46,358 bases of DNA from Oscillospiraceae bacterium. GTDB taxonomy: Bacteria > Bacillota_A > Clostridia > Oscillospirales > Oscillospiraceae. The notes under the pieces are model-generated. The model was given only the letters and a program-made list of their open reading frames with translations. It did no database searches and was not told the origin of the DNA. Below, one piece after another: positions 23,730 to 33,111 of the stretch; position 1 is the first letter of the stretch; each line of letters starts with the position of its first letter. A program made the translations under genes and the position numbers. The stretch covers positions 1-46,358 of the forward strand of contig JAFUES010000021.1 of NCBI GenBank assembly GCA_017470325.1, in the 5' to 3' direction.

Positions 23730-23747
23730 GTATCCTCTGTATCTTCT
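23730..23747 (-). repeat. 9-bp tandem repeat containing the hisS ribosome site
   Basis: On the minus strand AGAAGATAC is followed by AGAGGATAC, then GATT and the ATG. The second unit supplies the AGAGGAT ribosome site. Slippage could change the leader. Confidence 0.6.
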
Positions 23748-23785
23748 GTGTTCCGCGGCCTTTCTTTTATAAACCGCAATGATAT

Positions 23786-23814
23786 ATTATAGTATATTTT
23801 CCCTTATAAAGCAA
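23786..23814 (-). promoter_or_regulatory. Promoter of hisS-aspS
   Basis: Minus strand: TTGCTT (23814-23809), 17-nt spacer, consensus TATAAT (23791-23786). Confidence 0.75.
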
Positions 23815-23819
23815 GAGAT

Positions 23820-23841
23820 GGCACGGCTTTTCAGCCGCGCC
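23820..23841 (-). terminator. Weak hairpin at the end of the polysaccharide operon
   Basis: GGCACGGC and GCCGCGCC pair with one mismatch around TTTTCA, ~80 bases after the last gene of the left arm. There is no T-run, so it is only a possible terminator. Confidence 0.3.
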
Positions 23842-23920
23842 AAGTTGAGGACCGTGGGAAAGTCCGCTGCCTGCATGATCCGTAAACCCGCATGATCGTT
23901 GACCTTTCCGAGCATTGCGA

Positions 23921-24637
23921 TCAGCCCTCTGGTCTATTGGGATGGAAATAACGATATGTGACCAGCAAGCGGAGATGCCGCCAGCCGTCGCGGAAGGTCC
24001 TCAAATGCGGCTTTCGGCTGCGCCCGTCTTTGAACAGCCGAGTAGGTACCTCCGTTATTTTTAGATCATTTACAGAAGCGGCAATGACCATTTCACTGGC
24101 GTACTCCATTCCCTGCGACTGCAAATGAAGCTTTTTCATGGCGTCCACGCGGTATCCGCGCAGGCCGCAGTGATGATCCCGAACGCTGTTATGATAGAGG
24201 ACGCGGCCAAGCCAACTGAGAATCGGGTTGCCCACGAATCGATGCAAAAAAGGCATAGCTCCTTTTTCGATCCCCCCGGCAAACCGGTTTCCCATTACCA
24301 AGTCATATCCCTCGCGCAGTTTATCCACAAAGGGCATCAAATGCAAAAAGTCATAGCTGTCGTCCGCATCGCCCATAATAACGAACTTGCCTCTGGCGTG
24401 TTCCATTCCTGCCTGGAGGGCGGCGCCGTATCCTCTGGGGGAGGCTTCTATGACACGGGCTCCACTGGAACGCGCAATCTCTTGAGAGCCGTCATCGCTC
24501 CCATTGTCCGCCACAAGGATTTCTCCATGGATATGCGCGCTCTCCAAAAAAGCGGCCGCCTTGGAGATACAAGTCGCCAGGGTTTCCGCCTCATTCAGAC
24601 AAGGCATCAGGATCGTCAGCTCTATTGTCGGCTCCAT
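23921..24637 (-). CDS. GT2 glycosyltransferase, DPM1-like, no membrane helix
   Basis: 238 residues. LTILMPCLNEAETLATCI, ADNGSDDGSQ, MGDADDSYDF (metal-binding DADD) and the later RDHHCGLRGYRVDAMKKL are typical of polyprenyl-phosphate sugar transferases. It stops after the catalytic domain and lacks the usual C-terminal helices, so it may act with a separate membrane protein. Its first 47 bases overlap the end of the GT-C-like gene in another frame, a tight coupling that supports joint action. It is the last gene of the left island arm. Donor and acceptor unknown. Confidence 0.85.
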   Translation of the reverse strand: MEPTIELTILMPCLNEAETLATCISKAAAFLESAHIHGEILVADNGSDDGSQEIARSSGARVIEASPRGYGAALQAGMEHARGKFVIMGDADDSYDFLHLMPFVDKLREGYDLVMGNRFAGGIEKGAMPFLHRFVGNPILSWLGRVLYHNSVRDHHCGLRGYRVDAMKKLHLQSQGMEYASEMVIAASVNDLKITEVPTRLFKDGRSRKPHLRTFRDGWRHLRLLVTYRYFHPNRPEG

Positions 24638-26384
24638 CTGCAGGATCCTCCGATTGTTTCGCTTTCAAGAATTGTTGAATCAACAGCAGGACAGCGATGC
24701 TTTCGCAGCCAAGCATAAGTGGGTATGCTCCGATCAGATAGAAATATCTGATCGCGGGAAACGCAGACAAGTCTGTGTAACAAACGCCGGCCAAAAAGAC
24801 CAGGATACTGAGCCCCATGCCCAGAATTACAAGGATCCCGGAAACTAAGTCGCGCTTTTTTGCCCTTGCGGAAATAAACAGCAGTACGATATAGGCACAG
24901 AGCGACACACAGGCGAGCGGCTTATTGACGGTTCGGTAAACCTTCCCAAGGCGGCACATGACATGATAGAAGGGCTTGTACGATTCATTTTGCGAAGACA
25001 GCAACGCTTCTGAAAAGCCGTCTGAATACAAGGCCAAATTTCCGGTAATCCTTTCAAAGCGTCTTGTGATCTCCGCCCCGGCTTTCCCGGAGGGCTCAAT
25101 GGACGGAGCGACCTCCCGATAGGATATCAGATACTTCAGTGCGGACAGCATTGACGGCGGGAACAAGTCCGCGTACTCGGAGCGCCATGGAGACATCAAC
25201 GCGGAGGGCATCGTTTTCTGAAGTATGAGGCCGCTATCCGGGTCTTCAACAGCCGCCTGCAGCTCCAGGCAGACAGCGTTCCAATAGCGCTGCGACTTCG
25301 GCAGGGTATCTGCGGCGCCGCTGTTGAACGCGGCGGTTTTCAGCGCCCAGAAAAACCAACCGTCCTCCACCTCCGTATCCTGGTCGTTGCGGTCAGCGCC
25401 GTAGTATCCCTCCAGGCTTTTTTCAAGCGCGGGACGGATCTGGTTAAGAGACGGAGAGTACATGTAAAGGCGTTCGAGCTTTTCCCGAGTCACTGTTACA
25501 TAGGGGATCGATTCCTCATTTTTAATGGAATACATGGTCTTCAAAGCTTTTCCAAAGTTTCCGTCCACCTCTTCAAGCCTGACTCGCTCTCCATACACAC
25601 GTTCATTTTTCAAACTGACCAGATGGTTTCCGGTCGTCAGGATCAGGAGCGGGAGCAAAAGGATAAGCAGATGGGGAAGACCATGGCGCAGTGGCTTTTC
25701 ACTGTGCTTGGATATACGGAGGATCTCCGCCATAACAAGAACAGAAGCTGTGATCACAAACGGCAGCAGCCAGCCGGATTCTTCTCTTGTATTCCAGGAG
25801 GCCCACAAGACGAGACCGGCAAAGATCGCAAGGGTTGCGGCAAGGCACGCTTTTCGCCCTGTGGGAAAAGAAGGCACGGATCGATATCGAAAATAGAGAC
25901 CGAAATAGCTGCCGAAGAGGAACAGCACCTGAATCTCAATAATGCTGGAACGATATACCCTTTGAAAGTTTGTCAGGGAATATGAGCATGGATCAAGCAG
26001 CAGAACAGCAAACATGATCAGGCGCAGTATCCTATTTTTCAGGATAAAACGCATCTGCCGAACGAAGAAAACACAGGAAAGCCCGTACAAAAGATCCAGC
26101 GCGCTCAGATATGGGATGCCCAACTGATGAAGCCCCGCCAGGAGCATCGGGAAAAAGCATCCCTTCATCAAGGTCCGTGCGGAGTAATCTCCCAGCCAAT
26201 TTCCACGAACAAGGCCCTCCGCCATCCGCACCATCAGCAGATCATCTGTATTATAGTGTCTCGCCTCGATCGGAAGATGAATGACGAGAAGATGCTTTCC
26301 TATCAGGAGAACGAGCCCCACAAGCAAGCAAATACGCTGAGACCGTGTAGTGCCTGCCTGGAAGCGCCTGTTTGGATCGATCAT
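24591..26384 (-). CDS. Polytopic membrane protein, GT-C-like
   Basis: 597 residues. About 10-12 hydrophobic segments; a large soluble loop lies around residues ~270-480. An early extracytoplasmic loop contains HYNTDDLLMVRMAEGLV, an acidic pair after the first helix as in GT-C enzymes. A similar layout is seen in the protein at 1957-3921, though I see no close similarity. The ATG at 26384 is chosen because AAAGGAG lies 8 nt upstream and it overlaps the stop of the preceding GT4 gene (ATGA). Paired with a DPM1-like GT2, it may add a lipid-linked sugar outside the membrane or polymerise the chain. Function inferred from context only. Confidence 0.65.
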   Translation of the reverse strand: MIDPNRRFQAGTTRSQRICLLVGLVLLIGKHLLVIHLPIEARHYNTDDLLMVRMAEGLVRGNWLGDYSARTLMKGCFFPMLLAGLHQLGIPYLSALDLLYGLSCVFFVRQMRFILKNRILRLIMFAVLLLDPCSYSLTNFQRVYRSSIIEIQVLFLFGSYFGLYFRYRSVPSFPTGRKACLAATLAIFAGLVLWASWNTREESGWLLPFVITASVLVMAEILRISKHSEKPLRHGLPHLLILLLPLLILTTGNHLVSLKNERVYGERVRLEEVDGNFGKALKTMYSIKNEESIPYVTVTREKLERLYMYSPSLNQIRPALEKSLEGYYGADRNDQDTEVEDGWFFWALKTAAFNSGAADTLPKSQRYWNAVCLELQAAVEDPDSGLILQKTMPSALMSPWRSEYADLFPPSMLSALKYLISYREVAPSIEPSGKAGAEITRRFERITGNLALYSDGFSEALLSSQNESYKPFYHVMCRLGKVYRTVNKPLACVSLCAYIVLLFISARAKKRDLVSGILVILGMGLSILVFLAGVCYTDLSAFPAIRYFYLIGAYPLMLGCESIAVLLLIQQFLKAKQSEDPADGADNRADDPDALSE

Positions 26385-27712
26385 TTTGATTCTCCTTTGA
26401 TGGAGCTTTTTCCCCTGGATCTGTTTTTCCCATTTTGAACCGCATCGCGGATCAGGGTTTCCCACTGCGCCAGAAAATCTTCCTTGCCGAAGTGGCTCGC
26501 CCGCTCCAGGCTCTGCTTCGAATAGTGCTTTCGCAGCTCGGGGTTTTCCATCAGACTGAGCATGGCCTCCGCCAACAGCATCTCATTTCTTTCCGCCGGC
26601 CGGTCGATCCTGTCATCTCCGGAGCATTCCGGCGTCAGGATCCCATATTCGGCGGCATCGATGCCTGTGGTTTTTTCCGTGCAGACCGTCCCCGGCGCCA
26701 GGATCTCCCGCGGGCCGGATCTGCAGTCTGTGGAGATCACCGGCAAACCCAAGGCCATTGCCTCGACCAGCGCGTTCGGGAAACCCTCATTAAAGGAGGA
26801 CAGGACGAAGGTGTCTCCCCTGGATACATAGGCGAAGGGGTTTTCGTGAAAGCCCGCCAGCAGGACATGCTCTTCCAGCTGCTTTTCGGCGATGGTGCGG
26901 CGCAACAGGCTCTCGGTCTTCTTGTTGTCGATCCTGCCCAGGATCACCAGCAGCGCCTCCGGATGCCGCCGCTGGACCTGCGAAAACGCGTGGATGAGAT
27001 GCCACTGCCCTTTTTTCGGCGTGATCCTGCCGCTGGAGATAAAGACAAATCCCGCTTCTTCCATCCGCCGGAGGATCGCCTCGTCATCCGGCGTCTCGTC
27101 CCCCAGCCGCTTGATCCGCTCCAGATCGCAGGGGTTATAGATCACGGCGATCTTCTCCGGACCGGCGCCGAAGGACTCCACAAGGCCGTTCACGGCCTCT
27201 CGGGAAACCGACACGATCCTGTCCGCGTGTTGGCAGCTGTAGATCAAGGTATTCTTTCCCGCGGGCTCCCTTGCTTCGTGCGGAGCGTATTCGCCCACCA
27301 TGCAGCTGCGAATGGAAATGATCGCGGGGCACTCTGTGCCTGTCGCCGTATTGAGCGCGTTGGCGGGCGACAGGAAACTGACGGCGCAGTCGATGCCCAA
27401 CTCCCGCTTCAAGCGCCGCACCGCTTTGATCCGGTATTGATTGTCAAAATATTCTTTGACGCGCCCCAACCAGGTAAAATGGCTCAGATGCAGGAACCTC
27501 CACAGCCGGTCGAAGGCACCCCATACGCCCGATTTGTTTTCCAACCCGATCACATTGACCCGATCCGACACGGGATAGGGGAAGCCCAGCGGCCCCCACA
27601 TGGAAACCAGATAGACCTCGTGACAGTCCGCAAGCCCCGAGGCCAGGTTGGCGATCACCTTTTCCGCGCCGCCGCCGCCGGATCGCCGCGGGACAATGAA
27701 CATCAGTCGCAC
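26381..27712 (-). CDS. GT4 family glycosyltransferase
   Basis: 443 residues in a GT-B fold. The N-terminal domain begins LMFIVPRRSGGGGAEKVIAN, the Gly-rich acceptor loop with AEKV. The C-terminal donor domain has SSGRITPKKGQWHLIHAF, LLAGFHENPFAYVSRGDTFV and the family hallmark SSFNEGFPNALVEAMALGLP with the EX7E-type acid pair. It is a retaining cytoplasmic transferase, probably extending the island glycan. Its stop overlaps the start of the membrane protein downstream. Confidence 0.93.
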   Translation of the reverse strand: MRLMFIVPRRSGGGGAEKVIANLASGLADCHEVYLVSMWGPLGFPYPVSDRVNVIGLENKSGVWGAFDRLWRFLHLSHFTWLGRVKEYFDNQYRIKAVRRLKRELGIDCAVSFLSPANALNTATGTECPAIISIRSCMVGEYAPHEAREPAGKNTLIYSCQHADRIVSVSREAVNGLVESFGAGPEKIAVIYNPCDLERIKRLGDETPDDEAILRRMEEAGFVFISSGRITPKKGQWHLIHAFSQVQRRHPEALLVILGRIDNKKTESLLRRTIAEKQLEEHVLLAGFHENPFAYVSRGDTFVLSSFNEGFPNALVEAMALGLPVISTDCRSGPREILAPGTVCTEKTTGIDAAEYGILTPECSGDDRIDRPAERNEMLLAEAMLSLMENPELRKHYSKQSLERASHFGKEDFLAQWETLIRDAVQNGKNRSRGKSSIKGESK

Positions 27713-27750
27713 AGTGTTTTATCCTCCTTCCTGCATGGCGCTTTGCCAGG

Positions 27751-29811
27751 TCATGACAGCTTCTGTTTTCTCTCCAGGCGTTCTTCCAGATGCTCCGCAT
27801 CCAGCTTCGCGCCGGGGGCCTCAGATGGCGGGCAGCTCATGCTCCGGGCTTCTTTCTTCAGGACAAAAAGCCCGTGCATGTCGATCAGGTCGTTTTCATC
27901 CCGGGTGATCGGGACCGCGGTATCTGTGGAAATGAAAAGCTTTTCCTGCTCCCGGATCAGCTGCAGCTCGATTTCAGCAGCAGGCCGCCCCGGGTTCTCC
28001 TGAATAACGACAGGCCGGGCGCCCCGCCCCGGGGCATTGACGTTGACGCATTTTTCCGGAAGCAGGCCGGATAAGCGCCAGTCCGGAACAATGTCGGTCC
28101 GCTTGGTTGTCAGCTGGTAGTTATACAAGATGGAGAGCTTGCCGTTTTTCCATGCGGTGAGGTTCTCCATTCGTGCGTTCGGGTTGTTATTGGTAGAGAA
28201 GCCCGCCTGGTGGTTTTGAAACGCAATACAGTTCAGCACCCGGTGTGGGATGGCCAGATGATCGCCGCCCAGCTTGAACCCCATTCCTCCGCCTTTTCCT
28301 TCCCGTTCCTCTTCCTTTTGCGGTCCGTTGTCGAAGGCGACACAGTTTTCTATGGTAACGGTGCCGATCGGCCCCAGCACATTCTTCGAAAAAAGATCGA
28401 ACCCGTCGTCAACATTATGGTGTGCGATGCACTCAAAAAAAGCATTGCCTTCGCCAACAGAGAGCTTTGCTCCAAAGCCGTCCGCATTTTCTCCGGCTGC
28501 ATCGCGGTTGTGATGGGAATCGCAGCACACCACGCGGTTGTCTTTTGGCCATTTCTCCCGCCCAGTACCGGGATATGTACAGATCAAGATCCCGGTATCC
28601 CGATTCTGATATGCCTCACAGTGTTCGATCAAATTCCCACTGCCGCAGATCAGCAAGCCCGATAAGGGGCTGTTGCGGAAAATGAGGTCCTTCAGATGCC
28701 ATGCATTGCCGCGAAGGATGAACAAGGGCGCTGCCTGCAGCAGATCCCCGCCGTCCAGGATCGCCTTGCCAGCGTGTTCCGCGCGAAGGAGGATTCTTCG
28801 GCTGCCGGTCTCGCGGCCTTTGTCGGGAACATGATATGGCTCTTTCGGACGGTAGATGCCGTCCATCAGCCAGATCGTCTGCCCTTCTTCCGCCGCGGCC
28901 AGGGCCGTATGCAGCTCCAGGGGAGCCGATCGGCTTCCGTCGCCGCCCGGTTTCCCGCCCGGAGAAACGAACAGCTCCGCGCTCGGGAAGACTTTGTCCG
29001 TCTGTTCCGATCCCAACCGCAGCTCCCGGGGAAACGGATAATCGGGCAGCGCCATTCGGATCGTGCCTTCCGGTGTAACGCTGCTTTTTCCCGGGCTGCG
29101 CAGAAAGCGGATCTCGCTCACCTCCAGGGTCATAGCCCCCGCCACAGCAAATCCCACATAGAGTTTGTGCGGATCCTGCCGCAGCAAAAAGTCGCATCCG
29201 GGAAGAAAAAAAGTCTGGGTCTCGTCTTGAAACCTTATGCTTCCGTGAAAGCCCTCGTCTGTTTTCTCCAACCGGAGATAATAGCGTTCTCCGGGCACGA
29301 TCCGGGGTGCCTGCCCGGGAAAGGCGGCGTCTCTGGACAGATCCAGGATCCTGTTCCCGACGACCTCCGCCGCGTCCGCATCCCGGTAGCCGGACACCAC
29401 TCTCATTCCCGCGCTCTGCCTGACGGTGGAACGCGTCCGGAAACGGCCGACGCCCAACAGATTCCTGTATCTGCGATATACTTTGTCACAATTCACCGTG
29501 TCCGCAACGAAGATCCCATACCCAGATTGCCAGCTGATCCGCTCAGAGCTTTCTTTCACCGTGAAGGTGGCGCTGATCTCAAAATTCTCTGTTTCCGGAA
29601 GGATCTCCGTATAACAGAACAAAAAGTCATCCAGAGAATCCCCAAAGGATCCCCTCGTGGAGCAAAGGCAAAGGCGCTGCTTCCAGGGCCTCATCTTTAC
29701 AGCCGGGCCCCCGCGCCGAAGCGTATACCTCTTTCTGTCCGCTTCCACGGAACCGTCCGAAGTCCCCAGCGAAGCCAGGAACCAATTGGGCCGCTTCCAA
29801 AATAGTTTCAT
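27751..29811 (-). CDS. PL9-like pectate-lyase-type beta-helix protein
   Basis: 686 residues. Residues ~1-260 are a beta-rich domain that may bind sugar. From ~285 to 590 runs a right-handed parallel beta-helix, opening SPGGKPGGDGSRSAPLELHT, DGIYRPKEPYHV, as in family 9 pectate lyases. NADGFGAKLSVGEGNAFFEC and NVDDGFDLFSK match the PL9 active region: K449 fits the catalytic lysine and the Asp residues the calcium site. PL9 enzymes cut polygalacturonate by beta-elimination. No signal peptide is seen (MKLFWKRPNW start). AGGTGAT lies upstream of the chosen ATG; a longer frame to 29895 has no such site. The neighbouring UDP-glucuronate 4-epimerase gene makes the matching sugar precursor. Epimerase or non-catalytic roles are possible. 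Confidence 0.75.
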   Translation of the reverse strand: MKLFWKRPNWFLASLGTSDGSVEADRKRYTLRRGGPAVKMRPWKQRLCLCSTRGSFGDSLDDFLFCYTEILPETENFEISATFTVKESSERISWQSGYGIFVADTVNCDKVYRRYRNLLGVGRFRTRSTVRQSAGMRVVSGYRDADAAEVVGNRILDLSRDAAFPGQAPRIVPGERYYLRLEKTDEGFHGSIRFQDETQTFFLPGCDFLLRQDPHKLYVGFAVAGAMTLEVSEIRFLRSPGKSSVTPEGTIRMALPDYPFPRELRLGSEQTDKVFPSAELFVSPGGKPGGDGSRSAPLELHTALAAAEEGQTIWLMDGIYRPKEPYHVPDKGRETGSRRILLRAEHAGKAILDGGDLLQAAPLFILRGNAWHLKDLIFRNSPLSGLLICGSGNLIEHCEAYQNRDTGILICTYPGTGREKWPKDNRVVCCDSHHNRDAAGENADGFGAKLSVGEGNAFFECIAHHNVDDGFDLFSKNVLGPIGTVTIENCVAFDNGPQKEEEREGKGGGMGFKLGGDHLAIPHRVLNCIAFQNHQAGFSTNNNPNARMENLTAWKNGKLSILYNYQLTTKRTDIVPDWRLSGLLPEKCVNVNAPGRGARPVVIQENPGRPAAEIELQLIREQEKLFISTDTAVPITRDENDLIDMHGLFVLKKEARSMSCPPSEAPGAKLDAEHLEERLERKQKLS

Positions 29812-29910
29812 CGTATCACCTGCCATTTCATGAGGCTGGGCGGGATGCGCGCTTCTTCCGCAGGGATGAAGCCGTCCCGCCCGTGCTTCGATCACCCGGC
29901 CTGGGCCGCG

Positions 29911-30888
29911 TCAGCCGCCCTGATGCCTATGAGGAAATTTGATCAGCATCGGGCAATTATAAACGTTTGCGCCGAGCACGCCTATTTTTTCCGGGGAGAT
30001 GTTCATCTTCCAAAGGCAGTCGATCAAGGCGATCTGATCCCGCTTTGCAGGTTCTTCATAAAAGGTCTGCCACCACCGCTCCATGATCGAGACACAGAGG
30101 GCGTCGTGATGCCTGCGTGCGATGACAGGCGCCTCCAGGAGCCCCCAGTGCTCGGGCACCCCGTGTTCACGCAGCAGCCTTTCCTGCTCCTCGCCCGTTT
30201 GGGAGTCGAACTTGAAATTGGTACACACGCGGACCTCATCGTAAACGCAGGCCCGGGCATAGTGCCGGAACATGGAAACCGGGAAGGAATCCAGCGCGGC
30301 TGTGCAGGGAGTCAAGTCTGAGGTGATGAGAAAGCTGGCGTCCACATAGATCGACACACTGTATTCCGGAAACAGAAGCTGCGGGTGCATCTTACACCAG
30401 CGATTGCACAAAACCGGATCGCCCAGGATCTCCCCCGGCAGCAGAGCGTCTGCCGCCAGCGGAATCCAACGGCCGGCCGGAACGTTCTGGTCTGTGATGA
30501 TATAATAGTCGATGTTGTCTGGCCGCATAAGCGGGCTTCGAATTGCATCATAGGCTCCGAAAAGGACAGTATATATGGCGATCCTTTCTTTGCTGAAATA
30601 CAGTTCTTTCCTTGCGGCCGTATTCGGACTGTCCAACTGCAGATCCCTGGCCGGTATGATATTCCCCCGAAGGTGGACCTCCTCCACAGGACTGGCAGAC
30701 CGCAGCTTGCGTTTTGCCCATCGGACCACCCCCATGGCGCCTTCGTTTCGAATGATCCTCCATGCTCTTTTCAGCCGCGCCCGGCGCTGCGACTGCTTGT
30801 GCTTTTCCCGTTTGTAAAGGCCCGTCATATGTTCCCGGACGGAAATCATCATTATGGCGTTTTTTTGATTTATCCGTGTATCGAACAT
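29911..30888 (-). CDS. DUF616 / TOD1-MUCI70-type glycosyltransferase-like protein
   Basis: 325 residues. After ~95 basic residues comes IAIYTVLFGAYDAIRSPLM, IDYYIITDQNVPAGRW, then SIYVDASFLI and FRHYARACVYDE, the pattern I know as DUF616, a glycosyltransferase-like domain. Plant members act in pectin synthesis (MUCI70), a point of interest beside a pectate-lyase-like gene. GAGGTGA lies just before the ATG at 30888. It overlaps the preceding gene by 19 bp. The reaction is unproven. Confidence 0.75.
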   Translation of the reverse strand: MFDTRINQKNAIMMISVREHMTGLYKREKHKQSQRRARLKRAWRIIRNEGAMGVVRWAKRKLRSASPVEEVHLRGNIIPARDLQLDSPNTAARKELYFSKERIAIYTVLFGAYDAIRSPLMRPDNIDYYIITDQNVPAGRWIPLAADALLPGEILGDPVLCNRWCKMHPQLLFPEYSVSIYVDASFLITSDLTPCTAALDSFPVSMFRHYARACVYDEVRVCTNFKFDSQTGEEQERLLREHGVPEHWGLLEAPVIARRHHDALCVSIMERWWQTFYEEPAKRDQIALIDCLWKMNISPEKIGVLGANVYNCPMLIKFPHRHQGG

Positions 30889-31787
30889 TCGGTCACCTCG
30901 TCGAATCGTTTCAGCCAATGGGAAAGCCGGTACCGGTCCCGGACCGGCTGCGCCACCGGTGTGGGATCACAGCGGAAAAAATCCTCGAAGGACCGCTTGT
31001 CTTTCCCGAGAACGTAAATGTTGCCGGGATGATAGAAATCGGTATCCAGAATGGAAATGTTGTTGGTGATCAGCTTTTTGCCCCAGAACAGAGACTCCAT
31101 TGCCCGCAAAGACAGCCCGGCTTCCGGGTCTGTGCTGTAATCCAGAATGATATCTGCCCGCTTCATCATTTCCACCACGTCCCTGTAGGGTACCGTTTTT
31201 TCGACCAGGTGCGCAAAACGCCGGAGATGTTTGGGGAAGGGAACGAGGAACTGTTCAATTTCGGCTCCGGCATCTTCAAGCTGGCTGTACAGCTCCTTCA
31301 GCGCATCAGCTCGCCCTTTCTCGCGTCCGACAAACAAAACCTTCGGGTGAAGCCGGAAAGGCGGAGGTAAAAAATCCTTCGCTTCATCTGCCAGGACGTC
31401 AAAATAGAACTGTGAGTTGAAGCGTATGTTGTACTTCAGGCTATCTCTTTTCGAGTAGGTCCATATCTCGATCCGGGGATTCAGCCGATCAAATCCAAGT
31501 GGCCATATCGGATTCCAGAAGAACAGAATGACTCTCTTTTCTGGATATTTGTCACATAGCCAGTTCAGATACTCCGGTGATGAACCGGAATCAAAAACAA
31601 TGACCTTGTCATCCCCGGCCCGGAAGCTCAGGCGTTTGCACAAAAGCTCTGGAGTAAAAAAACGCCCGATCTCTCTTGCCAGAGCCATAGCGGCTCCGTT
31701 GGGATAACGGTTTTGTGCGGCAACGCCGCTCTCATTATATAAGGAAAGAAACATCGAAGGACGGTGCAAGTCTTCATATATGATCAT
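30870..31787 (-). CDS. Glycosyltransferase-like protein of the polysaccharide island
   Basis: 305 residues, no membrane helix. FWNPIWPLGFDRLNPRIEIW resembles the GT-B-like proteins often annotated as lipopolysaccharide biosynthesis proteins. The second half has KVLFVGREKGRADALKEL, ADIILDYSTDPEAGLSLRAM and ESLFWGKKLITNN, a donor-site pattern. The exact family is unknown to me. It is the first gene of the left arm, directly behind the promoter at 31832-31860, with a modest AGGGTG ribosome site. Confidence 0.7.
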   Translation of the reverse strand: MIIYEDLHRPSMFLSLYNESGVAAQNRYPNGAAMALAREIGRFFTPELLCKRLSFRAGDDKVIVFDSGSSPEYLNWLCDKYPEKRVILFFWNPIWPLGFDRLNPRIEIWTYSKRDSLKYNIRFNSQFYFDVLADEAKDFLPPPFRLHPKVLFVGREKGRADALKELYSQLEDAGAEIEQFLVPFPKHLRRFAHLVEKTVPYRDVVEMMKRADIILDYSTDPEAGLSLRAMESLFWGKKLITNNISILDTDFYHPGNIYVLGKDKRSFEDFFRCDPTPVAQPVRDRYRLSHWLKRFDEVTECSIHG

Positions 31788-31831
31788 TTTTTCACCCTAT
31801 TTGGACCGTTATATACACAGTTTCCTGTTGT

Positions 31832-31860
31832 ATTTTATCATCTGTGCAGACAGCTGTAAA
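31832..31860 (-). promoter_or_regulatory. Promoter of the left island arm
   Basis: Minus strand: TTTACA (31860-31855), 17-nt spacer, TAAAAT (31837-31832). It lies 45 bases before the first gene. Confidence 0.65.
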
Positions 31861-31961
31861 GAGGAATCCAAACACCCTGTATTGGCCGCGGCGGCGCAGA
31901 TCCATCCCGTGCAGACATCCTTGAGCAGGGTCCTGCATCCCGAAACAAACAAGTGATCCGG

Positions 31962-31990
31962 TTGACAAATCCGCGATTACAGGATATCAT
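31962..31990 (+). promoter_or_regulatory. Promoter of the right island arm
   Basis: TTGACA (31962-31967), 17-nt spacer, TATCAT (31985-31990). Consensus -35; divergent from the promoter at 31832-31860. Confidence 0.7.
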
Positions 31991-32031
31991 TTTTGCATAG
32001 TCCGCAGCAAATACCGGCTGGAGTCATTGCC

Positions 32032-33111
32032 ATGAAACAGAAAACAGATCTCAACAACAAAAACATCCTGATCACCGGCTCTCCCGGCTTCATCGGGGCG
32101 AATCTTGTGATAAAGCTCCTCTCCCAGCTTTCCGGAGGATGTGTGGTTTCTCTCGACAATATGAACAGCTACTACGACGTCAGTCTGAAGGAGTGGCGGC
32201 TGGACAGGATCGGGGACGCGGCCCGGACCAGCGCGGCCAGGCATGTATTCGTCAAAGGCTCCATCACCGACAAGGCGCTGCTGGAAGAGCTGTTTCAGAA
32301 CTATCATTTCGACATTGTGGTCCACCTTGCGGCGCAGGCCGGGGTGCGCTACAGCATCGATCATCCCGATGTCTATATCGAGTCTAACATCATCGGCTTT
32401 TATAACCTGCTGGAGGCTTGCCGCCATCACCCGGTGGAGCATTTTGTATACGCTTCCAGCTCTTCCGTATATGGCGGCAACAAAAAGCTGCCCTTCAGCA
32501 CGGAAGACAAAGTCGACGCGCCGGTCTCCCTCTATGCGGCGACCAAAAAATCGGACGAGCTGCTGGCCCATGCTTATGCGAAGCTTTATGATATTCCCTG
32601 CACTGGTCTCCGCTTTTTCACAGTCTACGGCCCTGCCGGCAGACCGGACATGTTTTATTACAGCGCGACCCGAAGGCTGGCCGCCGGCGAAACGATCAGG
32701 ATCTTCAACTACGGCAATATGCAGCGGGACTTTACCTACATCGATGATATCGTGGAGGGCCTTGTCCGTGTGATGCAGGGGCCGCCGGCGAAGGAACTGG
32801 GTGAGGACGGACTTCCGATCCCCCCATATGCCATTTACAACATAGGCGGCGGCCAGCCGGAAAACCTTCTGGATTTCGTCTCCGTGCTTCAGGAAGAGCT
32901 TGTCCGGGCGGGGGTGCTGCCGGAAGATTATGACTTTGAAGGGCACCGCGAGCTTGCCGGTATGCAGGCGGGAGACGTACCCGTCACGTATGCGGATTCC
33001 ACGGCGCTGGAGCGGGATTTCGGCTTCACGCCCAAAACCGGCATCCGCGAGGGCTTGAGAGCCTTTGCGCAGTGGTATGCGGATTATTACGGGAGAAGAG
33101 AGCGCTCATGA
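32032..33111 (+). CDS. UDP-glucuronate 4-epimerase (NAD-dependent SDR)
   Basis: 359 residues, extended SDR. NAD loop GSPGFIG (16-22; Pro replaces the common Ala), LDNMNSYYDVSLKEWRL (the YYD..LK signature of the LspL/Cap1J group), HLAAQAGVRYS, the YxxxK pair (Y168, K172), and FFTVYGPAGRPDM. It should interconvert UDP-glucuronate and UDP-galacturonate, feeding an acidic polysaccharide. The ATG at 32032 is chosen with GGAG nearby; an upstream in-frame TTG at 31993 lies too close to the promoter. First gene of the right arm; its stop overlaps the ATPase start (ATGA). No UDP-glucose dehydrogenase is present in the window, so UDP-glucuronate must come from elsewhere. Confidence 0.9.
   Translation: MKQKTDLNNKNILITGSPGFIGANLVIKLLSQLSGGCVVSLDNMNSYYDVSLKEWRLDRIGDAARTSAARHVFVKGSITDKALLEELFQNYHFDIVVHLAAQAGVRYSIDHPDVYIESNIIGFYNLLEACRHHPVEHFVYASSSSVYGGNKKLPFSTEDKVDAPVSLYAATKKSDELLAHAYAKLYDIPCTGLRFFTVYGPAGRPDMFYYSATRRLAAGETIRIFNYGNMQRDFTYIDDIVEGLVRVMQGPPAKELGEDGLPIPPYAIYNIGGGQPENLLDFVSVLQEELVRAGVLPEDYDFEGHRELAGMQAGDVPVTYADSTALERDFGFTPKTGIREGLRAFAQWYADYYGRRERS

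Noticed and set aside
23726..23785. T-box leader before hisS-aspS
   Set aside because: Only about 55 bases lie between the promoter and the ATG, too short for a T-box, and no T-box motif is seen.
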